Source: Halichoerus grypus | Taxonomy: Eukaryota; Chordata; Mammalia; Carnivora; Phocidae | DNA length: 64,000 nt | Direction: 5' to 3' | Assembly (NCBI RefSeq): GCF_964656455.1 | Contig: NC_135715.1 | Span: forward strand, 148,731,935 to 148,795,934 | Made by a program: the position numbers and the translations under genes | In this document: one piece after another, positions 58,721 through 64,000 of the stretch | Numbering within the stretch: the stretch's first letter is position 1 | Layout: every line of letters begins with the position of its first letter | The notes under the pieces: generated by a model | Told to the model about the DNA's origin: nothing | What the model saw: only the letters and a program-made list of their open reading frames with translations | Databases searched by the model: none

Positions 58721-60473
58721 ATACACAATGCTTCTCCCCCAGATACCCATTTCTCCATTTTCCTTCACCCCTCAACAAAAAGGGTTTCCACTGTTTTTCA
58801 TTTAGGACTGTTAGGCCTTCTAACTATAAAGAGATAGAGAAAACTTGAGATTAACTGACCCACTATGGAGAAATTACATCAGCAAAGAGACAAAGCATTA
58901 GGTCTTTGTTGGATATGTGTACATTATAGGAAATGACAGAGATGTCAAATGTAGTTTCTTTCTACCTTGCTCTCAATGGTATAAAGTTAGGTCTTCTCTC
59001 AGAATGCCCATGAGTTAAATAAACATCCATCTTACCAGTTATTACACCATGCTTTATATGTTTTGAAATGTTGGTCTTTGCAACCTGAATATGAGTTTCT
59101 TAAGGTCAAAGATGGTGCTGCATATTTGTTTCTCTTGGGATAGTGACTTACACATAGGAGATACTAGTAAATGTTTGCTTAGTTGACTGAGTTGAACGTT
59201 ACAGTGAACGTAGGACAAGAACTCCATAAAGCCTTGTATCTCTAGAGTTTCAGTGCTTGGAGGAATGTCTGCAAAAAGGAGGAAGCCAATAAATTTGGAA
59301 TTAATGAATAAAATAATAAGGAGACAGAGTTGGAAAAAGACAAAAATATAGAGTAAAGGGAAGATTGGTAAGTGATTCATGCCAAAAAGTGAGGGAAAAA
59401 AATTAAAACCTAAGACAGAAAGAGAGAGGCTTATACAGAAAAGACTGAAAACATAGATACATTATTATCTCTTGCTGTAATTTTTTTATAGACTTGCGAC
59501 ATTTATAACAATCAACTGCTCATCATTAATGGTCTTCCCCTTGTCACTGTCTACTGTGCAACTTTGCGCAAAAGGTTTTACTCTTCCTTATCCATAGAAA
59601 AAATATACCATGAACCAAAACATACTCCAAACCTTATTTGAACTATTTGATTTCCCTAAACACTCTCACTGAGATTTTACTTCACAAATAACTCCAAATG
59701 GCCCCAATTCCCTACATTATTATTAACATTTCAAGCAAAAACATTTAATACTCTTGCTTCAAATGATATTCACCTAAAAGAATTTTCCATAAAATTTTTA
59801 AGCTAAACACTCTTAATTTATTGAACATGTCATAATAATTAATTTTTATCAAATTCCCTACGAATAGAAGCTCCAGGCCCCAAAGATCTGTTGTTTAGAA
59901 ACATGAACAAATATCTATAGAGTGACCCTTGGAAATCCATTATTCTGTGAGGTGCTTGTTAACCACAGCAAAAGAAGTGTGTATAGGCACTGAAATAAGT
60001 ACTTATCTGAGAACCCAAATCCTATAAACCCAGCTACATTAACTTTACTCAAACTAATTTGATCAGAGAATCATCTGGAATCAGAGGCATTTGCCTCTAC
60101 TAGCAAAAATAGTATCCTAAACTGCTGTCGAGTTTAACCAAAAACAGCAGTAGGATACAATGGAGAGTATCAACAATGAATATTCTGGATCATTCCTTTT
60201 GGTGCTTCTAAAGGAATATACGCTGACTTTGTTTGAGCTGTTGTACGTATAATTGTAAATAGCACCAACCAATAAAAAATCAATGGCAAACTCAAAATCA
60301 TTTAATGAGTACCCATACAACTTGGGTGTTAGGAGGTTTTTGTTTGTTTGTTTGTTTTATTTGTATATATCATATATATCAATAACAAGTCACTATTATT
60401 TCCCCAAAAAGCTAAAGAAATAGGTACAGCATAGCTAAGGTAGAACTTCTGCACATAAAACACATTTATAGTT
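58721..60473. other. Mostly unassigned stretch
   Basis: Text at 59080-59200 ('ctgaatatgagtttcttaaggtcaaagatgg') is a probable decayed L2 piece on the plus strand. The remainder, including minus frames at 59054-59380 and 60117-60320, is unidentified. Confidence 0.4.
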
Positions 60474-60489
60474 AAAAAAGTTACATTGA

Positions 60490-60683
60490 GGGGCACCTGG
60501 GTGGCTCAGTTGTTAAGCGTCTGCCTTCGGCTCAGGTCACGATCTCGGGGTCCTGGGATCGAGTCCCGCATCGGGCTCCCTGCTTGGCAGGAAGCCTGCT
60601 TCTCCCTCTTCCACCCTTGCTGCTTGTGTTCCTTCTCTCTCTGTGTCTCTTTCTGTCAAATAAATAAATAAAATCTTAAAAAA
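60490..60683 (+). mobile_element. Young SINEC with perfect 16-bp target duplication
   Basis: 'ggggcacctgggtggctcagttg' to 'aaataaataaataaaatctt' and an A tail. AAAAAAGTTACATTGA at 60474-60489 and 60684-60699, with a TT|AAAAAA nick site. Confidence 0.97.
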
Positions 60684-60699
60684 AAAAAAGTTACATTGA

Positions 60700-62019
60700 T
60701 GCACTTAAGTTAGAAAAATTTTAAGCTTTGAGAAATTAATATACACTTGATGGATTAACAGAGAAAGAAAAAAATGTTTGAGGCAATGAGAACACCATAA
60801 TCATAATTAAAAACTACTGGAATATATAGAGGGAAACAGAAAACTTTCCAGAAATACCTTCATTACATAAAGCTCTTTTCTTCATTATGTCACTTATTTC
60901 TTTTATTTACAAAACTACTCTGTAAAATATATGTTGGGTATTTAAAATCCCCAACTCTTGTATCTATATTCAAAATCCTTAATTACTCAATCCTCCTTCT
61001 GTGCATCTTTTGATTATAATAGTTTATAGTCTTTCTTAGTTATGAGTTCATAATAAAATATATTTTTTTCACTCAGTAAACTAATTTTAAATTATGAGTC
61101 TTTTTTTGTTCCTATAGCCTTTCAGTTTCATGAATGTAATAAAGAAAGAAAGTTCTTTAAGCAGTTTTAAAACACACCTTTTTACAGAGGGAAGACTATT
61201 TACTTACAAACTTCTTTAAAGGAAAACATTTTCATATGCTAAGAGATTCTCTCCACTGGACATATAGGTAAAATAACCAAGTAAACTTTTGTTCAAGGAT
61301 TGATAGTTGTTTGAAAAGCTTATTGTACCTCCTTGGTTATCTTACTTGTTTCAAAGGAACATAATCTGCCCCTAAAAAAGGTACTGTATGTTCCACACAG
61401 AGAGTCCAAAGGCTCAAATCCTGTGGGGTGGCTGATGCTTCTCCTTGAGAACTAAGAAGTCTATTCTGTACAACAAGATTACCGTTCCCTTAGGAACTTA
61501 ATTATCCTGAGTTTGCCCATCTATTGAGACTCCTGCTGTTTCTGCACTAAGAAGGGGTTCTAGAAACTAATTCAGTTTACTGCACAATTGACAAAGGATT
61601 TCCTTGGATTTTTCATAACAATCCCTTCGTTAATTTCTCTTTGAAAACCTGTTTGCAAGTCTCCTGCCCAAGACCAACAAAAGCCCTGCTTGCCCTGAAA
61701 TGGCAGAGTGTCACGTAATATTTCAAAGTCGGCTGTTTTTTTCCATGCGTCACATCTCGTTAATTCTGTTTGTGTGGCCCACTGATAATATTTCCTTCAC
61801 TACATATATTTGAGAGTTTTCCCCCTTATTTTCTCTGACTTTTCCAAGTCCTATCTTTTCTAAAAACATTTTCTATTCTCTCTGGAAACCACATTCCATG
61901 TTTACTAAGCTCTCTTCTGAACTCAAACTTTTCACAAAATCCTCTCTTTGTCTCAACTCTTTGGCCTCAACTAAAACATACATCTTCCCCCAGAATGATC
62001 CTTACACTGGAGCCCTTTC
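60700..62019. other. Unassigned stretch
   Basis: No gene or repeat family recognised; AT-rich at left, more balanced from 61370 to 61760. Confidence 0.45.
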
Positions 62020-62035
62020 TGGAGAAGCTATTCTT

Positions 62036-63406
62036 TTTTTTTTTTTTTTTTTAATTTTTTTATTGTTATGTTACTCCCCATACATTACATCATTAGTTTT
62101 AGATATAGTGTTCCATGATTCATTGTTTGTGCATAACACCCAGTGCTCCATGCAGAACGTGCCCTCCTCAATACCCATCACCAGGCTAACCCATCCTCCC
62201 ACCCCCCTCCCCTCTAGAACCCTAAGTTTGTTTTTCAGAGTCCATCATCTCTCATGGTTCGTCTACCCCTCCGATTTCCCCCCCTTCATTCTTCCCCTCC
62301 TGCTACATTCTTCTTTTTTTTTTTCTTTCTTAACATATATTGCATTATTTGTTTCAGAGGTACAGATCTGAGATTCAACAGTCTTGCACAATTCACAGCG
62401 CTTACCAGAGCACATACCCTCCCCAGTGTCCATCACCCAGTCACCCCATCCCTCCCACCCCACCCCCCACTCCAGCAGCCCTCAGTTTGTTTCCTGAGAT
62501 TAAGAATTCCTCATATCAGTGAGGTCATATGATACATGTCTTTCTCTGTTTGACTTATTTCGCTCAGCATAATACCCTCCAGTTCCATCCACGTTGTTGC
62601 AAATGGCAAGATCTCATTCCTTTTGATGGCTGCATAATATTCCATTGTGTAGATATACCACATCTTCTTTATCCATTCATCTGTTGATGGACATCTTGGC
62701 TCTTTCCACAGTTTGGCTATTGTGGACATTGCTGCTATAAACATCGGGGTGCACGTACCCTTTCGGATCCCTACTTTTGTATCTTAAAGGAGAACACAGG
62801 CAGCAACCTCTTCGACCTCAGCCACAGCAACTTCTTCCTAGAAACATCACCAAAGGCAAGGGAAGCAAAGGCAAAAATGAACTATTGGGACTTCATCAAG
62901 ATAAAAAGCTTTTGCAAAGCAAACAGTCAACAAAACCAAAAGACAACCAACAGAATGGGAGAAGATATTTGCAAATGACATATCAGATAAAGGGCTAGTA
63001 TCCAAAATCTATAAAGAACTCATCAAACTCAACACCCAAAGAACAAAGAATCCAATCAAGAAATGGGCAGAAGACATGAACAGACATTTTTCCAAAGAAG
63101 ACATCCAAATGGCCAACAGACACATGAAAAAGTGCTCAATATCGCTCGGCATCAGGGAAATCCAAATCAAAACCTCAATGAGATACCACCTCACACCAGT
63201 CAGAATGGCTAAAATTAACAAGTCAGGAAATGACAGATGTTGGCGGGGATGCGAAGAAAGGGGAACCCTCCTACACTGTTGGTGGGAATGCAAGCTAGTG
63301 CAGCCACTCTGGAAAACAGTATGGAGGTTCCTCAAAAAGTTGAAAATAGAGCTACCATATGATCCAGCAATTGCACTACTGGGTATTTACCCCAAAGATA
63401 CAAAAG
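62036..63406 (-). mobile_element. Second twin-primed (5'-inverted) L1 insertion
   Basis: 62036 to about 62785 is L1 3'UTR and ORF2 end on the minus strand with a T tail; the ORF2 tail frame ends ...DMYHMTSLI with its stop at 62511-62513. From 62786 the sequence is upstream ORF2 on the plus strand up to 63406; the frame at 63076-63489 is ORF2 C-terminal sequence and runs out of the element. A perfect 16-bp duplication, TGGAGAAGCTATTCTT, flanks the whole at 62020-62035 and 63407-63422. The parts are contiguous on the L1 map, and about 13 bp ('aagatacaaaagt') occurs at both inner ends. Confidence 0.96.
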
Positions 63407-63422
63407 TGGAGAAGCTATTCTT

Positions 63423-63559
63423 ACATTCCACGTTCCATAAGCCATTTGGCAATATGAATCACTACTTCATTCCCCAGTGCTACCATTAACCTACATCCTT
63501 ATCAGGCTCGTAAGGTCATTGGAAATTTCTCGCCTGAGAAACAAAATTTCTGTAACCCT
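63423..63559. other. Short unassigned stretch
   Basis: Host flank after the L1; nothing recognised. Confidence 0.4.
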
Positions 63560-63815
63560 ACATTCCAGCATTATTCTACATTGCTGACTCTTTAAGACCT
63601 CAATTCCATTGATCTGAGCTTTCATTCCCTTAAACCATCTACATTTGCAGCCCTATCTTCTTTCTCATCAGTACCCAGAACCACTTGAGTTCATCTTTAT
63701 TCTTTTATAACTTCCTGGTAACATCCTCGCTGTTCTCTGAACATGCTGAGTTTATTCTCACCACTGTGTCTTTGTACAAGCTACCTCCTTTCTCTGGAAT
63801 ATATATGTCAGGATG
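63560..63815 (+). mobile_element. Decayed L2 fragment
   Basis: 'ctctgaacatgctgagtttattctcaccactgtgtctttgtacaagctacctcctttctctggaat' follows L2 order, upstream of the usual 3' end block. The left limit is uncertain. Confidence 0.6.
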
Positions 63816-64000
63816 ATTTCAGCTGCAAGTGGCAGAAAAAAAGAAAGTGTATTAAACAATAGAACCTATAATGGTTTACATAAATGGAAGTCAGAGGGAG
63901 ATCAAATTTTAGGAGTGTTCAATCCAAAGGTAAACACTGTAATCAAGTTCATGAATTCTTTACACCTTTTTATTCAATCATCCTTCATGCTAGCTCCATT
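63816..64000. other. Unassigned end of window
   Basis: 'gatttcagctgcaagtggcagaaa...gtattaaacaatag' resembles an ancient interspersed repeat cut by the window edge. Family not named. Confidence 0.3.

Noticed and set aside
1..64000. CRISPR arrays, operons, prophage or other prokaryotic systems
   Set aside because: No regularly spaced repeats with spacers and no bacterial genes; the SINE and LINE content shows mammalian nuclear DNA.

Overview
This window is nuclear DNA from a placental mammal of the order Carnivora. The organism call rests on the repeats. At least twelve tRNA-derived SINEs carry the carnivore SINEC (CAN-SINE) signature: a head like GGGGCGCCTGGGTGGCTCAG, a pyrimidine-rich 3' part, then (AAATA)n AAATCTT and an A tail. 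They sit beside L1 copies with carnivore-type 3' ends. The young SINEs match the arctoid style (bears, pinnipeds, mustelids, red or giant panda) better than the dog SINEC_Cf or cat types. That finer assignment is an inference from memory of the consensus, not a search result.

The sequence is AT-rich, gene-poor and eukaryotic. There are no operons, no CRISPR array and no prokaryotic signals. No complete functional protein-coding gene was recognised; nearly all long open frames lie in L1 or are chance frames. The only candidate host coding sequence is a small minus-strand exon cluster at 9.1-9.6 kb with canonical splice sites, parent unknown. A possible decayed pseudogene lies at 50.3-50.9 kb. 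One RNA-derived locus is clear: a 3'-truncated 7SK RNA retropseudogene without a poly(A) tail, inserted inside a MIR at 11.7-12.0 kb.

Layout. 0-18 kb: mostly unassigned AT-rich DNA with an old L1, MIRs, one old-type SINE, two short L1 3' fragments, the exon candidates and the 7SK copy. 18-29 kb: a mosaic of ancient L2, L1M and hAT-type fragments, including an L2 of about 1.6 kb. 29-38 kb: a pair of diverged 0.43-kb direct repeats 5.4 kb apart, a head-to-head SINE pair sharing one target site, an ERVL-type LTR and another old L1. 38.7-39.7 kb: a twin-primed (5'-inverted) L1. 40.9-48.1 kb: a near full-length L1 on the minus strand with GC-rich 5'UTR, ORF1, ORF2 and 3'UTR, disabled by a frameshift and several stops. 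48-64 kb: unassigned DNA with more SINEs, an old L1MA-type 3' end, L2 and MIR pieces, and a second twin-primed L1 at 62.0-63.4 kb.

The window is best read as a record of retrotransposition. L1 endonuclease and reverse transcriptase explain the L1, SINE and probably the 7SK insertions, most of which keep target-site duplications that fix their borders. No new biological system was found. The observations most worth checking are the exon cluster, the tailless 7SK copy, the unclassified direct-repeat pair and the unusual insertion structures.
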